Assembly (NCBI GenBank): GCA_003211275.1
Contig: QCTE01000004.1
Location: 1-64,000 of the forward strand
DNA: 64,000 bases
Origin: Synechococcus sp. AG-673-A03
Lineage (GTDB): Bacteria > Cyanobacteriota > Cyanobacteriia > PCC-6307 > Cyanobiaceae
Reading direction: 5' to 3'
Below are positions 30,545-40,286 of the stretch, piece by piece; position 1 is the stretch's first letter, and the number at the start of each line of letters is the position of its first letter. The position numbers and the translations under genes are program-made. The notes under the pieces are model-generated. The model was not told the origin of the DNA, made no database searches, and was given only the letters and a program-made list of their open reading frames with translations.

Positions 30545-32113
30545 GTGGCCAACGGGGCACTGGCTCTTGTTCTGCACGCCCATCTGCCGTTCGTCCGCGG
30601 CGCGGAAGCTCACTCGCTTGAAGAGGACTGGTTCTTCCAGGCTCTGATCGAGTGCTATCTCCCCCTGCTGGAGACGCTCGAGCGAGCTGCTGCCGATCCA
30701 GGGCAGAGCCCACAGCTGACCATGGGGCTGTCGCCGACGCTGCTGTCACTACTGGCGGATCCCACTCTGAGACAGCGTTTTCCCGCCTGGATCCAAGCTC
30801 GACTCAACCTGTTGCACCATGCCCCGACTGACCGACGAGCGGCAGCGGAGCATCTGACCAGCAGCTTCCAGCGCCACCTCGCAGCCTGGCAACGCTGTGA
30901 CGGCAACCTGATTCCACGCTTCGCAGCACTCCAGCGCCAGGGCGTTCTCGATCTGCTCACGTGTGGAGCAACCCATGGGTATCTACCTCTGCTGAGGGAG
31001 CACCCAGAGGTTGTGCGTGCTCAGTTGCGAACTGCCGTTAGAGAGCACCACAGATTGGTGGGAGAAAGGCCTCTTGGCATCTGGCTGCCCGAATGCGCTT
31101 ACTACGAAGGACTGGATCGCTGGATGCGCGATGCAGGACTGCGCTACGCCGTCCTCGATGGCCACGGACTTCTGCATGCCCAACCCCGGCCGCGTTATGG
31201 GGTGTATGCGCCGATTGTGAGCCGTCAGGGAGTGGCCTTCTTCGGTCGCGACAGTGATGCCACCCTTCCAGTTTGGTCAGCAAAGGATGGCTATCCAGGC
31301 GATCCCTGGTACCGGGAATTTCACCGGGATCTGGGTTGGGATTTGCCAGCAGAACAGATTGAAGCCATGGGTCTGCCAACCCAGCGTCCGTTGGGACTGA
31401 AACTGCACCGCGTCAGCGATCCTGCCGGTGGCCTGGATGGCAAGCAGCCCTATCAGCCCGAAAAGGCCCTCGCACGCACCCGTGACCATGCCCAGCATTT
31501 CCTGGAGGGCCGACGGCGGCAGCTCGACAAGCTCAGCGACGGGATGGCTATCGAACCTCTGCTCGTTGCTCCCTTTGATGCCGAGCTTTTCGGGCACTGG
31601 TGGTTTGAAGGTCCAGGTTTTCTGGCCGAACTATTCCGACAGGCACCAGAACAGAACATCCGATTCACCAGCCTGCGTGGCGTCCTGAACACCCAGCCGA
31701 ATCTTCAGGTCTGCGATCCCTGCCCTTCCAGCTGGGGCAGGGGTGGCTTTCACGACTATTGGCTCAACGAAACCAACGCCTGGGTCATTCCTGAATGGAG
31801 CCGAGCAGGTCGGGTCATGGTCGATCGCTGCAGCCGCGGTGTGGGCAGCGAACTGGATCTTCGTTTATTGCATCAGGCCGGACGGGAACTGCTGCTGGCT
31901 CAGTCCTCGGACTGGAGTTTCATTCTCAGGGCAGGCACCACAACGGAACTGGCCCGAGAGCGCATTGAGCGTCACCTCGAACGCTTCTGGCGCTTGATCG
32001 CCGCAATCGAGCGACGGGAGCAACTACCGGAGGGATGGCTGGAAGAGCTGGAGGAGGAAGACGCTCTCTTCCCCTTGATTCAGCCGGCTGACTGGAGCAG
32101 CCTTACTGCCTGA
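30545..32113 (+). CDS. GH57 family 1,4-alpha-glucan branching enzyme-like protein
   Basis: 522 residues from GTG 30545. The GH57 signs are HAHLPFVR at 11-18, ATHGYLP near 142-148, the nucleophile E183 in WLPECAYY, and the acid D345 in APFDAELFGHWWFEG. The spacing matches Thermus-type GH57 branching enzymes. It probably modifies glycogen, the storage polymer used in darkness; the reaction could also be amylolytic. Its end overlaps the convergent lycopene cyclase by 11 nt. Confidence 0.9.
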   Translation: MANGALALVLHAHLPFVRGAEAHSLEEDWFFQALIECYLPLLETLERAAADPGQSPQLTMGLSPTLLSLLADPTLRQRFPAWIQARLNLLHHAPTDRRAAAEHLTSSFQRHLAAWQRCDGNLIPRFAALQRQGVLDLLTCGATHGYLPLLREHPEVVRAQLRTAVREHHRLVGERPLGIWLPECAYYEGLDRWMRDAGLRYAVLDGHGLLHAQPRPRYGVYAPIVSRQGVAFFGRDSDATLPVWSAKDGYPGDPWYREFHRDLGWDLPAEQIEAMGLPTQRPLGLKLHRVSDPAGGLDGKQPYQPEKALARTRDHAQHFLEGRRRQLDKLSDGMAIEPLLVAPFDAELFGHWWFEGPGFLAELFRQAPEQNIRFTSLRGVLNTQPNLQVCDPCPSSWGRGGFHDYWLNETNAWVIPEWSRAGRVMVDRCSRGVGSELDLRLLHQAGRELLLAQSSDWSFILRAGTTTELARERIERHLERFWRLIAAIERREQLPEGWLEELEEEDALFPLIQPADWSSLTA

Positions 32114-33347
32114 AACGTGGGGCCTTGTGCTGCGAGGCTCCCAGCACAAGGCCTTGCCTGAGTTCCCATGGGGACAGGGCAAACAGTCGCAACATCACGC
32201 CCATCAGGCGGGGCAGCGGCAGGGTGTTGGTCAGAAAGCCGAACCAATCCTCCCGAGGTAGGGAGAAAAAGGTCGCGAAATGGCGCCGCAGCAGCTGTTC
32301 GTTGAATCCCATCAATCGCCCCAGACCAAACTGATAAAGCTGATGGCGCAGCACCAGCTCCATTGGCCAGAGCGCCTGCCAGCCGCGCCGCGCAAGATCG
32401 ACTGATCCGAGCGACGGGTCAGCCAGAGCGGCCGCCAGAGCTTCAGCCAATCCAGGGCCCCGACGCAACAGAGACCCCACCATGTAGCCCGATGCCGGGT
32501 GCACCATGCTCGCGGAACCCCCGAACGCGAGCAGAGGTTGATTGCGATCCGGTAGAGGCAGATTCATCGGAAACAGACAGAACTCCTCATGGAGGACTTC
32601 GGTGATCTGAACCCCGCGATGCTCGAGGCGTTGCTTCAGTCGCTGTTGAAGAACGTCGTAGGCAACTCCCGGTGCCAAAGCCAGTGAGGTCTCTTCGACG
32701 AAGAACACCCCATCACCGAGATCCATTGCATAGAGAAACGTGGGAGGCTCCAAATGCTGCTTCTCACTGAGATGGTTGCTGCGGTAATCCATCAACACGA
32801 AACGTCCGCTGCTGATGGGGGCCTCTGAGAATCGCCCTACGAGCCCATAGGCGGCCTGCCCAGCAACAGGTCCCTGATCAGGCCTGCGGATGTGCGGGCT
32901 GCTGGCACCGGACGCATCAATGACAAGCCTGGCTTTGCGCACTTCGCCAGAGGCGCAGCTCACCAGGGTGTGCTCTGCTCCTGCTTCGACCCGTTCGGCG
33001 AAGTCCTTATGCCAGAGCACGCCATCGGCTCGCTTCAGCCAATAGCGCTGTAATGCAGCCCGATCGAACAAGCCGTAGTCGATGCCGTGAACCAGCGGTT
33101 GATCTGCGGCCTCTGAGCCACCAGATCCGAAGTAGCTGACCGTGTCGCTCCAGCGATGCTCAATGAGGTGATCTAGGTCGAGGGCCTTCAACTCGTCGAC
33201 CCAGATCCCGTAGGTGTTAGGCCAAGGTGCGTCAACGGGCTCGGGAGCGATGCCCTCAACAGCCACTCCGCGCTGGTTCAGCTCAGAAGCAATACAGAGG
33301 GCAGCTGGACCGCCCCCAAGCACCAGCACATCAGCGCAGCGAGCCAA
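32103..33347 (-). CDS. crtL: lycopene cyclase
   Basis: 414 residues from TTG 33347, two bases after the gyrA stop. The N-terminal dinucleotide fold DVLVLGGGPAALCIASELNQRG is followed by APWPNTYGIWVDELKALDL, a lycopene-cyclase signature, and HPASGYMVGSLLRRGP in the middle. It cyclises lycopene ends to beta (or epsilon) rings. Picocyanobacteria carry both CrtLb and CrtLe; I lean to the beta type but cannot separate them by eye. Likely transcribed with gyrA. Confidence 0.9.
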   Translation of the reverse strand: MARCADVLVLGGGPAALCIASELNQRGVAVEGIAPEPVDAPWPNTYGIWVDELKALDLDHLIEHRWSDTVSYFGSGGSEAADQPLVHGIDYGLFDRAALQRYWLKRADGVLWHKDFAERVEAGAEHTLVSCASGEVRKARLVIDASGASSPHIRRPDQGPVAGQAAYGLVGRFSEAPISSGRFVLMDYRSNHLSEKQHLEPPTFLYAMDLGDGVFFVEETSLALAPGVAYDVLQQRLKQRLEHRGVQITEVLHEEFCLFPMNLPLPDRNQPLLAFGGSASMVHPASGYMVGSLLRRGPGLAEALAAALADPSLGSVDLARRGWQALWPMELVLRHQLYQFGLGRLMGFNEQLLRRHFATFFSLPREDWFGFLTNTLPLPRLMGVMLRLFALSPWELRQGLVLGASQHKAPRFRQ

Positions 33348-33349
33348 GG

Positions 33350-35983
33350 TCAGCTGTCCGCCGGAGCACTCTCAGCATTGACGTCGCCAGCCTCACTGGA
33401 ATCAGAGTCGGCTGAGGCGTCATCCAGCTCATGCGACTCGGCTTCCGGTGGAACCAACACGACCTTGAGGAGGTGATCACCCTTGTCGAGCTTCTGAAGG
33501 CGAACGCCCGTGGCCGCGCGTGATTGCTGAGGGATGGCATCAGCACTGGTCCGGACGATCACCCCTTTTTCACTCACCAACAGCAACTCCTCACCGGCTC
33601 CAAGAACGCTCAGACCCACAAGCTGATCGGCATCGGTGCGGAATTTCATGGCCCTCAGACCCATTCCAGCTCGCTTCTGCAGACGGAATTGCGTCACCGG
33701 CACTCTCTTGCCCAGGCCTGCAGCTGAGGCCACGAGGACCCAGGGCCCCTCACTAGCAGGAGTGCCTTCGTCATCACCGTCGTCAGCACTAGCAGCGATC
33801 TGATCGGCCAGCTCCACCGGCAGCACATCCATGCTCACCAGTTCATCTCCTGCGCGCAGATTCATCGAGCGAACACCACGGGCGGTGCGGCCCAGAGGAC
33901 GCAGTTCATCGTCGCTGAGGCGGAAGTGAATGGTCATTCCGGCTTTCGAGCCGATCAGAACACTGTCGCCGGGCACGGAGAGCCGTACCCACGTGAGCGC
34001 ATCACCATCCTCAAGACCGATGGCGATCAGACCATTGGAGCGGATGTTGCTGAACGCCGACAGGCGGGTTCGTTTGATGAATCCCCCCTGGGTCAGCATC
34101 AACAGATCGGTGTCGTCATTGAACTCAGACACCGCCAGTAGCGAGGTGATCGCCTCTTCCCTGGGAATGGGCAGCAACTGCACCACAGGTGTTCCCTTGG
34201 CCGTTCGGCTGCACTGAGGCACGCGATAGGCCGGCAGGGCGTACGACACACCTCGATCGCTGAACAGCAACAGGGTGTCGTGGTCGTTACAGCCGATGAA
34301 CAGCTTCACCGCATCTTCACCCTGGCTTCTGGTGCCGGCCTTACCGCGGGTGCCCCGACTGGTGGCTTCAAATTCACTCACCGGCATCCGCTTGAGATAA
34401 CCCGTTTCGGTCACCAGCACGACCGATCGCTCGTTCGCGATCAAATCGATGTCTTCGAGGCCGCCACCAAGGTCGAGAATCTCCGTGCGACGCGGCACGG
34501 CATGACGATCGTTGAGCTGATGGAGTTCGTCCTTGATCAGACCGAAGACCCGCTCACGTCGACCGAGAATGTCTTTGTAATCAGCGATCTTGGCAACCAG
34601 ATCCTCATGCTCTAAGCGAATCTTGTCGGCTTCAAGCGCAGTGAGTCTGCGCAGCTGCATTTGCAGGATCGCGTCCGCCTGAACATCGCTCAAACCATGA
34701 CGGTCCTGCAGCTGCTGACGCGCTGTGGCGGTGTCGGGGGCAGCCCTGATCAGGGCGATGATCGGATCGAGCTGGTCGAGGGCCAGCAGCAGACCCAGCA
34801 GGATGTGATCACGTTCCTCTGCCTTGCGCAGCAAGTAACGCGTACGGCGCTCGATCGTCTCGACCCTGAAGTCGAGGAACACCTCGAGCATCTTGCGCAG
34901 GGTGAGCAGGATCGGCTCACCATTCACAAGGGCCAGCATGTAAGCGCTGAAGTTGCTCTGCAGAGGCGTGAGCTTGTAGAGATTGTTCAGCACCACCTGT
35001 GGGTAGGCATCGCGGCGAAGCTCCACAACGATCCGCATGCCGTCGCGATCGCTTTCATCACGAATATCGGAAATCCCCTCCAGTTTCTTGTCGTTGACCA
35101 TCTCGGCGATACGCTCAATCAGCGCTGCTTTGTTGGTCTGATAAGGGAGTTCGGTAATGATCACGGCATCGCGATCAGGACGACCAGGAATCTCGAGTGT
35201 TTCGATACCGGCCACACCGCGCATCGTCACCGAACCGCGACCACTGAGATAGGTCTCCTTGATTCCAGTGCGACCCAGGATCTGACCTCCGGTCGGGAAA
35301 TCGGGGCCTGGGATCAGGGCCATCAGCTCCTGATCGCCGATCTCACGGTTCTCGATCAGCGCCAGAAGGCCAGCAATCAGCTCTCCCAGGTTGTGAGGAG
35401 GGATATTGGTCGCCATGCCCACGGCGATTCCTGCCGAGCCGTTGAGCAACAGCTGAGGGATCCGTGATGGCAGAACCGTGGGCTCTTGCTGCGAACCGTC
35501 GAAGTTGTCAATGAAATCAACGGTCTCCGCCTCGATGTCTTCGAGCAGGGAGTCGGTCGTGAGTGCCTGCAACCGCGATTCGGTGTATCGCATGGCGGCT
35601 GGTGGATCATTGTCCACCGAACCGAAGTTGCCATGCCCGTCGATCAAGGGCATCGACATGGAGAAGCTCTGGGCCATCCGCACCAGTGCGTCGTAGACCG
35701 CCGTATCTCCGTGTGGGTGATATTTACCGAGCACTTCACCCACCACACGCGCGCACTTGCGGTAAGGACGGTCGCTGGTGAGACCCAGCTCATACATCGC
35801 ATAGAGAATTCTGCGATGGACAGGCTTGAGACCATCGCGGGCGTCAGGCAGAGCTCTGCCGACGATCACGCTCATCGCGTACTCGAGATACGAGCGCGAC
35901 ATCTCGTTGCGCAGGTCCGTCTGGATGATCCGATCGTCGGAATCGCCGGGACCGCCGCTGCCGGGCCCCACTGAATCCGCCAT
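33350..35983 (-). CDS. gyrA: DNA gyrase subunit A
   Basis: 877 residues. It cuts and rejoins DNA to introduce negative supercoils with Gyr[34 protein letters not shown] opens the breakage domain, with the catalytic Y133 in [10 protein letters not shown]; six-bladed C-terminal repeats follow. The place where a GyrA box (QRRGGKG) is expected reads SRGTRGKAG, degenerate. The last 60 residues are an acidic Ala/Ser/Asp-rich tail. Followed closely by crtL. Confidence 0.97.
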   Translation of the reverse strand: MADSVGPGSGGPGDSDDRIIQTDLRNEMSRSYLEYAMSVIVGRALPDARDGLKPVHRRILYAMYELGLTSDRPYRKCARVVGEVLGKYHPHGDTAVYDALVRMAQSFSMSMPLIDGHGNFGSVDNDPPAAMRYTESRLQALTTDSLLEDIEAETVDFIDNFDGSQQEPTVLPSRIPQLLLNGSAGIAVGMATNIPPHNLGELIAGLLALIENREIGDQELMALIPGPDFPTGGQILGRTGIKETYLSGRGSVTMRGVAGIETLEIPGRPDRDAVIITELPYQTNKAALIERIAEMVNDKKLEGISDIRDESDRDGMRIVVELRRDAYPQVVLNNLYKLTPLQSNFSAYMLALVNGEPILLTLRKMLEVFLDFRVETIERRTRYLLRKAEERDHILLGLLLALDQLDPIIALIRAAPDTATARQQLQDRHGLSDVQADAILQMQLRRLTALEADKIRLEHEDLVAKIADYKDILGRRERVFGLIKDELHQLNDRHAVPRRTEILDLGGGLEDIDLIANERSVVLVTETGYLKRMPVSEFEATSRGTRGKAGTRSQGEDAVKLFIGCNDHDTLLLFSDRGVSYALPAYRVPQCSRTAKGTPVVQLLPIPREEAITSLLAVSEFNDDTDLLMLTQGGFIKRTRLSAFSNIRSNGLIAIGLEDGDALTWVRLSVPGDSVLIGSKAGMTIHFRLSDDELRPLGRTARGVRSMNLRAGDELVSMDVLPVELADQIAASADDGDDEGTPASEGPWVLVASAAGLGKRVPVTQFRLQKRAGMGLRAMKFRTDADQLVGLSVLGAGEELLLVSEKGVIVRTSADAIPQQSRAATGVRLQKLDKGDHLLKVVLVPPEAESHELDDASADSDSSEAGDVNAESAPADS

Positions 35984-36122
35984 ACAAGACCTGTAGATCG
36001 CTTACCAGTTTATCGCGGATGTGCGATCGGATGACACCCGGCGCGTCACCTTTTGCTGTCTGTGTGGGATCAATCACGGATCAGGCCCTTACCCTTTGGC
36101 CTCGCCACATGGACTGAAGTTG

Positions 36123-36713
36123 ATGTCGTCCGACAAGCCCTCCGAAAAGCAAGCTCCTGCCGAATCCATCAATCCGGATCTTTCAGCTCAGGGCGACATC
36201 ACTGAGCGAGGAGTCGAAGCGGAGCGGATCCAAGCTGCTGCAGAGTCCGCACCAGTTGCTGAAACACCAGTTGCTGAAACACCAGTGGCTCCAGAACCAG
36301 CCGCACCAACCGTTACAGCGCCAGCCACACCGTCGATCGCAGAACGCATCAGCGTTCCAGCGCAGGCATCTGCAGACAGCCGCGAAGAAGACGGCGGCGA
36401 GTGGGATCTGCTGTCCAGCCGCATCAAGCAGTTCTTTGAGGCCAACAACCTTCAAGATCAATGGCAGAGCCTCCGCCAGCCTCTCTTTCTGCTCGGCGGA
36501 CTGATTGTCGTCATTCTGACGATGCGGATCTATGGAGGAATCCTCGACGCCATCGCCACGGTCCCACTGGCTCCCCGACTGTTTCAGCTGGTCGGCACCT
36601 TTTATGCAATCTGGTTTGCAGCCACCCGCTTGATCCGCGCAGAAGAGCGGAAAAAGATTTCGGCCAACGTGAATGATCTCTGGACCAGCTTGCGCGGGGG
36701 CACAAAGCGGTAA
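36123..36713 (+). CDS. CAAD-domain (CURT1-like) thylakoid membrane protein
   Basis: 196 residues from ATG 36123. The N-terminal half is a flexible Pro/Ala/Glu-rich tail containing a 15-bp tandem repeat that encodes PVAET twice, partially three times. Then comes an amphipathic helix (SRIKQFFEANNLQDQWQSLR), two close transmembrane helices (PLFLLGGLIVVILTMRIY and FQLVGTFYAIWFA) and a basic C-terminal helix. This is the CAAD/CURT layout, which in cyanobacteria is linked to membrane curvature and aminoacyl-tRNA synthetase anchoring. Confidence 0.85.
   Translation: MSSDKPSEKQAPAESINPDLSAQGDITERGVEAERIQAAAESAPVAETPVAETPVAPEPAAPTVTAPATPSIAERISVPAQASADSREEDGGEWDLLSSRIKQFFEANNLQDQWQSLRQPLFLLGGLIVVILTMRIYGGILDAIATVPLAPRLFQLVGTFYAIWFAATRLIRAEERKKISANVNDLWTSLRGGTKR
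36251..36290 (+). repeat. 15-bp tandem repeat in the CAAD gene
   Basis: ACCAGTTGCTGAAAC occurs at 36251-36265 and 36266-36280, with ACCAGTGGCT following. It is in frame, so each copy adds five residues to the flexible tail. Confidence 0.85.
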
Positions 36714-36777
36714 CCCGAAGCGTCACGAAGCGCGAAGCATCGATTGGTAGCTTGATCCGACTCTGTTAGCTCCTGCG

Positions 36778-37941
36778 GTGGACATTCAGCTCGGACGCTC
36801 CAAGGTTGTACGCCGGGCCTATGGCATCGATGAGATCGCACTGGTGCCTGGCGGCAAAACCGTGGATCCGCAGGTGACCAACACCAGCTGGTCGATCGGA
36901 GGAATCGAACGAGAGATCCCAATCATCGCCAGCGCCATGGATGGCGTCGTGGATGTGGATATGGCCGTGAATCTCTCCAGGCTGGGAGCACTCGGTGTGA
37001 TCAACCTGGAGGGAGTCCAGACCCGTTACGAAGACCCGAACAGCGTTCTCGATCGCATTGCATCCGTCGGCAAGGACGAGTTCGTTCCTCTGATGCAGGA
37101 GATCTACAGCCAGCCAGTCCAGGAGTCGCTGATCCGCAAGCGCATCCAGGACATCAAGGCCCAGGGTGGTCTTGCCGCAGTCAGCGGAACCCCGGTCGCA
37201 GCTCTGCGCTTCGGCAAAGCAATCGCCGAGGCAGGCGCCGATCTCTTCTTTGTACAGGCCACTGTGGTGTCGACGAATCACGTCGGACCGGAGGGCCAGG
37301 AGACACTCGACCTTGAAGCCCTCTGTCGAGACCTGGGAATTCCCGTTGTCATTGGCAATTGCGTGACGTACGACGTCGCTCTTCAGCTGATGCGCGCCGG
37401 AGCAGCTGCCGTGATGGTGGGGATCGGCCCTGGAGCGGCCTGCACCTCTCGAGGTGTATTGGGCGTTGGAATCCCACAGGCCACAGCGGTTGCGGACTGC
37501 GCCGCGGCCCGTGAGGACTACCAGAAGGAAAGCAATCGGTACGTTCCCATCGTCGCCGACGGCGGCATTGTGACCGGAGGAGACATCTGCAAATGCATCG
37601 CCTGTGGGGCTGATGCCGTGATGATCGGCTCACCGATCGCCCGCGCAGAAGAAGCACCCGGCCGTGGTTTTCACTGGGGGATGGCCACACCGAGTCCGGT
37701 GCTGCCTCGCGGCACCCGGATCAACGTCGGCAGCACAGGAAGCCTGGAACGCATTCTTCGTGGGCCGGCCAAACTGGATGATGGAACCCACAATCTGCTG
37801 GGCTGCCTGAAGACCTCGATGGGAACCCTTGGAGCCCGCACGATCAAAGAGATGCAGCAAGTCGAAGTGGTGGTGGCTCCCTCGCTGCTCACCGAGGGCA
37901 AGGTGTATCAGAAAGCCCAGCGCCTGGGCATGGGCAAATAA
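36778..37941 (+). CDS. guaB3: GuaB3-family IMP dehydrogenase-related protein
   Basis: 387 residues from GTG 36778. TIM-barrel protein of the IMPDH/GMPR superfamily. The active-site loop [20 protein letters not shown] puts the catalytic Cys at about 222, and [26 protein letters not shown] is the phosphate-binding loop. It lacks the CBS domains of classical GuaB, as this shorter actinobacterial and cyanobacterial group does; NAD-dependent IMP oxidation is the expected reaction. It is the upstream neighbour of the small RNA Yfr1. Confidence 0.93.
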   Translation: MDIQLGRSKVVRRAYGIDEIALVPGGKTVDPQVTNTSWSIGGIEREIPIIASAMDGVVDVDMAVNLSRLGALGVINLEGVQTRYEDPNSVLDRIASVGKDEFVPLMQEIYSQPVQESLIRKRIQDIKAQGGLAAVSGTPVAALRFGKAIAEAGADLFFVQATVVSTNHVGPEGQETLDLEALCRDLGIPVVIGNCVTYDVALQLMRAGAAAVMVGIGPGAACTSRGVLGVGIPQATAVADCAAAREDYQKESNRYVPIVADGGIVTGGDICKCIACGADAVMIGSPIARAEEAPGRGFHWGMATPSPVLPRGTRINVGSTGSLERILRGPAKLDDGTHNLLGCLKTSMGTLGARTIKEMQQVEVVVAPSLLTEGKVYQKAQRLGMGK

Positions 37942-37987
37942 ACACTGTTCTCGCACCGAGACAAGAGTGACGCCGCTGAGACATGGG

Positions 37988-37993
37988 TAAAAT
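37988..37993 (+). promoter_or_regulatory. -10 box of yfr1
   Basis: TAAAAT lies about seven bases before the inferred RNA start. No clear -35 TTGACA is present, so the promoter is probably -10 driven. Confidence 0.6.
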
Positions 37994-37999
37994 CAAGCC

Positions 38000-38064
38000 G
38001 TGCGAGCCTTGGCTCACACACTCCTCACACCCCCTGGCCCGACGCGTTCGGGCTTTCTGTCTTT
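38000..38064 (+). ncRNA. yfr1: small regulatory RNA Yfr1
   Basis: The unpaired core ACTCCTCACAC at 38020-38030 is the motif conserved across cyanobacterial Yfr1. It is flanked by a 5' hairpin (GAGCC/GGCTC, 38004-38015) and a 3' terminator hairpin (GCCCGA/TCGGGC, 38037-38053) followed by TTTCTGTCTTT. A TAAAAT -10 box lies at 37988-37993, which places the start near 38000. The location between guaB3 and trxA is the known one in marine cyanobacteria. Yfr1 pairs with porin mRNAs in Prochlorococcus; targets here are inferred. Confidence 0.93.
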
Positions 38065-38157
38065 CGTTCATCCATCACAGTTCAGGCGAAGAGCTGGTTG
38101 ATTGAGCAGCAACCTCAGAAACGGTTGCTAAATTTCGCCCAATTCGACCGATCCTGA

Positions 38158-38481
38158 ATGTCCAGCGCTGCCGCTGTCACCGACGCCTCCTTCGAACAGG
38201 ACGTCCTTCAGAGCGACGTCCCCGTGCTGGTCGATTTCTGGGCCCCCTGGTGTGGCCCCTGTCGCATGGTGGCTCCCATTGTTGACGAAATTGCCAAGGA
38301 GTTCGAAGGCAAGATCAAGGTGTTCAAGCTCAACACCGATGAAAATCCCAACGTCGCCAGCCAGTTCGGCATCCGCAGCATTCCGACTCTGATGGTGTTC
38401 AAAGGCGGCCAGAAAGTCGACACCGTGGTTGGTGCCGTTCCCAAGGCAACTCTCTCTGGCACGATTGCCAAGTACCTCTGA
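38158..38481 (+). CDS. trxA: thioredoxin
   Basis: 107 residues. The redox motif WCGPC is at 31-35 in [14 protein letters not shown], with the cis-Pro in [10 protein letters not shown]. It reduces disulfides in light-regulated enzymes, ribonucleotide reductase and peroxiredoxins. The leader holds the yfr1 gene and, nearer the start, a 7-bp hairpin (AGCAACC/GGTTGCT, 38108-38129). A perfect hairpin follows 47 nt past the stop and lies over the hisH start. Confidence 0.98.
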   Translation: MSSAAAVTDASFEQDVLQSDVPVLVDFWAPWCGPCRMVAPIVDEIAKEFEGKIKVFKLNTDENPNVASQFGIRSIPTLMVFKGGQKVDTVVGAVPKATLSGTIAKYL

Positions 38482-38527
38482 GGCCACCACTGACCTCGTC
38501 AGCTGACTACTTCCCTGAGAGTTCATC

Positions 38528-38552
38528 CAAGCCGATCCAGAGGATCGGCTTG
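38528..38552 (+). promoter_or_regulatory. perfect 11-bp hairpin over the hisH start codon
   Basis: CAAGCCGATCC and GGATCGGCTTG are exact reverse complements around the 3-nt loop AGA. The 3' arm ends with the TTG start codon of hisH at 38550, and the only Shine-Dalgarno-like element, AGAGGA at 38539-38544, lies in the loop and arm. No T-tract follows. If the RNA folds, hisH initiation would be masked. Confidence 0.8.
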
Positions 38553-39173
38553 ATCGATTACGGCATGGGGAATCTCCATTCCGTTCAGACGAGTTTCAAT
38601 CGATTGGGCCAACCTTTGGTCCAGGTACGCAATCCGCAGGATCTTGACTGTTGTGATGCGCTGATTCTGCCGGGAGTCGGAGCTTTCGATCCGGCAATGG
38701 ACAAGCTTCATTCCTCTGGACTCGTGCAGCATCTACGCAGCTGGCACAACAACAAACGCCCCTTGCTCGGGATTTGCCTTGGCCTGCAGTTGCTGTTCAA
38801 ACGCAGCGATGAAGGCAGCGCCGAAGGCTTGGGACTCTTCGAAGGAGCCGTTCAACGCCTCCCGGATCAACAAGGCGAACGGATTCCTCACATGGGCTGG
38901 GGTCAATTGCAACCTCGACAGCCCTGCCCACTGCTCCAAGAGGGCAGCGCACAACCCTGGGTGTATTTCGTGCACTCCTATGCAGCGGTCCCCAACCAGA
39001 CGTCTGATCTCGCGGCGACAGTGACCTTCGGGCAGGGGGAAGCCACAGCGATGGTGTGGAAGCACCGCACTGGAGCCTGCCAGTTTCACCCTGAGAAATC
39101 AGCGAAAGCCGGCGCGCAGTTGCTGAAGCAATGGATCAGATGGCTGCAGTCCGGCGCTCCGCTGCCCCAGTGA
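38550..39173 (+). CDS. hisH: imidazole glycerol phosphate synthase glutaminase subunit
   Basis: 207 residues from TTG 38550. A class I glutamine amidotransferase with nucleophile C76 in GICLGLQLL and the partners H180 and E182 in CQFHPEKSAKAG. It supplies ammonia to HisF in histidine synthesis. The frame is open upstream but has no ATG, GTG or TTG between the trxA stop and this codon; AGAGGA sits 5 nt before it. The N-terminus starts at I-D-Y-G, a little shorter than usual, and lies inside a perfect hairpin. Confidence 0.94.
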   Translation: MIDYGMGNLHSVQTSFNRLGQPLVQVRNPQDLDCCDALILPGVGAFDPAMDKLHSSGLVQHLRSWHNNKRPLLGICLGLQLLFKRSDEGSAEGLGLFEGAVQRLPDQQGERIPHMGWGQLQPRQPCPLLQEGSAQPWVYFVHSYAAVPNQTSDLAATVTFGQGEATAMVWKHRTGACQFHPEKSAKAGAQLLKQWIRWLQSGAPLPQ

Positions 39174-39790
39174 AAGGTGGGCAACTGCGTTTGATCGGTG
39201 GGCGTCGACTGCGTAGCCCTCAAGGCCAGGGAACTCGGCCGACCACGTCGCGCGTGCGAGAAGCCCTGATGAACATGTTGAGTTCTGAGATCAGAGGCTG
39301 CCACTGGCTCGACCTCTGCAGCGGCAGTGGAGTGATGGGCTGCGAGGCGCTGATCCGAGGCGCATCCCACGTGGTTGCAGTGGAGAGGGATGCGCACACT
39401 GCGGCGATCTGTCGCGAGAATCTCGAACTGGTGGCCTCCAACGATGCCTGTGAGGCAACGGTGAACGTGATCAGGAGAGATCTGCTCAGCTGGCTGAAAC
39501 AAGGTTGCCCTGAGAGCGAACGCAGATTCTCAATCGTTTATTTCGATCCGCCCTATGCCTCTGGGCTGTACCAACCAGTGCTCAACATGCTCGAGCGCGG
39601 TCATTGGGTGGGATACCAGGGTCTCGTGGTCTGTGAGTACGCCACAAAAGAAGTCATCGAAGTTCCTTCAGGCTGGAAGGAAGTCGACAGACGTCATTAC
39701 GGAGCCAGCAGCCTGCTGATTCTCAACCCCCCAGAGCACTGCCGCGGCGATACTGATTCCAAGCTGCGACAAACAACCCGAGAAGTGTGA
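39131..39790 (+). CDS. rsmD: 16S rRNA (guanine966-N2)-methyltransferase
   Basis: 219 residues, starting inside the end of hisH (43-nt overlap). The SAM-binding motif [15 protein letters not shown] is near 60-74, the catalytic motif DPPY at 139-142. The N-terminal [28 protein letters not shown] is the RsmD signature that holds RNA. It methylates G966 in the small ribosomal subunit. The last 68 nt overlap petG, which runs on the other strand. Confidence 0.95.
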   Translation: MDQMAAVRRSAAPVKGGQLRLIGGRRLRSPQGQGTRPTTSRVREALMNMLSSEIRGCHWLDLCSGSGVMGCEALIRGASHVVAVERDAHTAAICRENLELVASNDACEATVNVIRRDLLSWLKQGCPESERRFSIVYFDPPYASGLYQPVLNMLERGHWVGYQGLVVCEYATKEVIEVPSGWKEVDRRHYGASSLLILNPPEHCRGDTDSKLRQTTREV

Positions 39791-39836
39791 TCGGAATCAG
39801 ACCAAGAACGATGCCACAAAGCAAAGGTTCGATCAT
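39723..39836 (-). CDS. petG: cytochrome b6f complex subunit PetG
   Basis: 37 residues beginning [20 protein letters not shown], a single transmembrane helix with the short basic/polar tail typical of PetG, subunit V of the cytochrome b6f complex. It stabilises the complex that moves electrons from plastoquinol to plastocyanin. ATG 39836 is clear. Its 3' part lies antisense to the end of rsmD, and its start is 33 nt from the divergent cytM. Confidence 0.97.
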   Translation of the reverse strand: MIEPLLCGIVLGLIPITLLGLFVAAWNQYRRGSALGG

Positions 39837-39868
39837 GGCGTCGCGCTGAGTGGAAGGATTGACCACAA

Positions 39869-40279
39869 TTGTTCCATGCACATGACGCAACTGTGACGAC
39901 ACCGTCATCAACTGCTGCAACGTCGGAACGACGCCGTGGTTTGGTGACGGCGTTGATCGTCATGGCTGTGATCACAGCCATAGCCCTAGGGGCATGGTTT
40001 TATCTCAGCACCCGTCTGGATCCCTACAGCAAGGCGACCCTGGCATTGAATGGCGATGTGCAACATGGGGCGCAGCTGTTCCGCATCAACTGCGCTGGCT
40101 GTCATGGCATCGCAGGTCAGGGACTCGTGGGTCCAACCCTTCAATCAGTGAGCGAACGACGGCCGGACCGCTCGCTCATCCACCAGATCGTGAGTGGGGA
40201 AACGCCACCAATGCCACGCTTTGAGATTGAGCCAGAAGGAATGGCCGACCTGCTGAGTTACCTGCACACCTTGAACTGA
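39869..40279 (+). CDS. cytM: cytochrome cM
   Basis: 136 residues from TTG 39869, or 128 from GTG 39893; GGAAGGA upstream fits the TTG with about 10 nt. One N-terminal membrane anchor ([21 protein letters not shown]) precedes a small haem c domain with CAGCH at 75-79 and a distal Met in the segment ETPPMPRF. CytM is a low-abundance cyanobacterial cytochrome that influences respiration and photosynthesis under stress or in the dark. Divergent from petG. Confidence 0.93.
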   Translation: MFHAHDATVTTPSSTAATSERRRGLVTALIVMAVITAIALGAWFYLSTRLDPYSKATLALNGDVQHGAQLFRINCAGCHGIAGQGLVGPTLQSVSERRPDRSLIHQIVSGETPPMPRFEIEPEGMADLLSYLHTLN

Positions 40280-40286
40280 TGCTGTC

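Noticed and set aside
34661-35467. 268-codon plus-strand frame antisense to gyrA
   Set aside because: It mirrors the high-GC third positions of gyrA, shows no motif or ribosome site and encodes His/Gln-rich sequence typical of antisense shadows.
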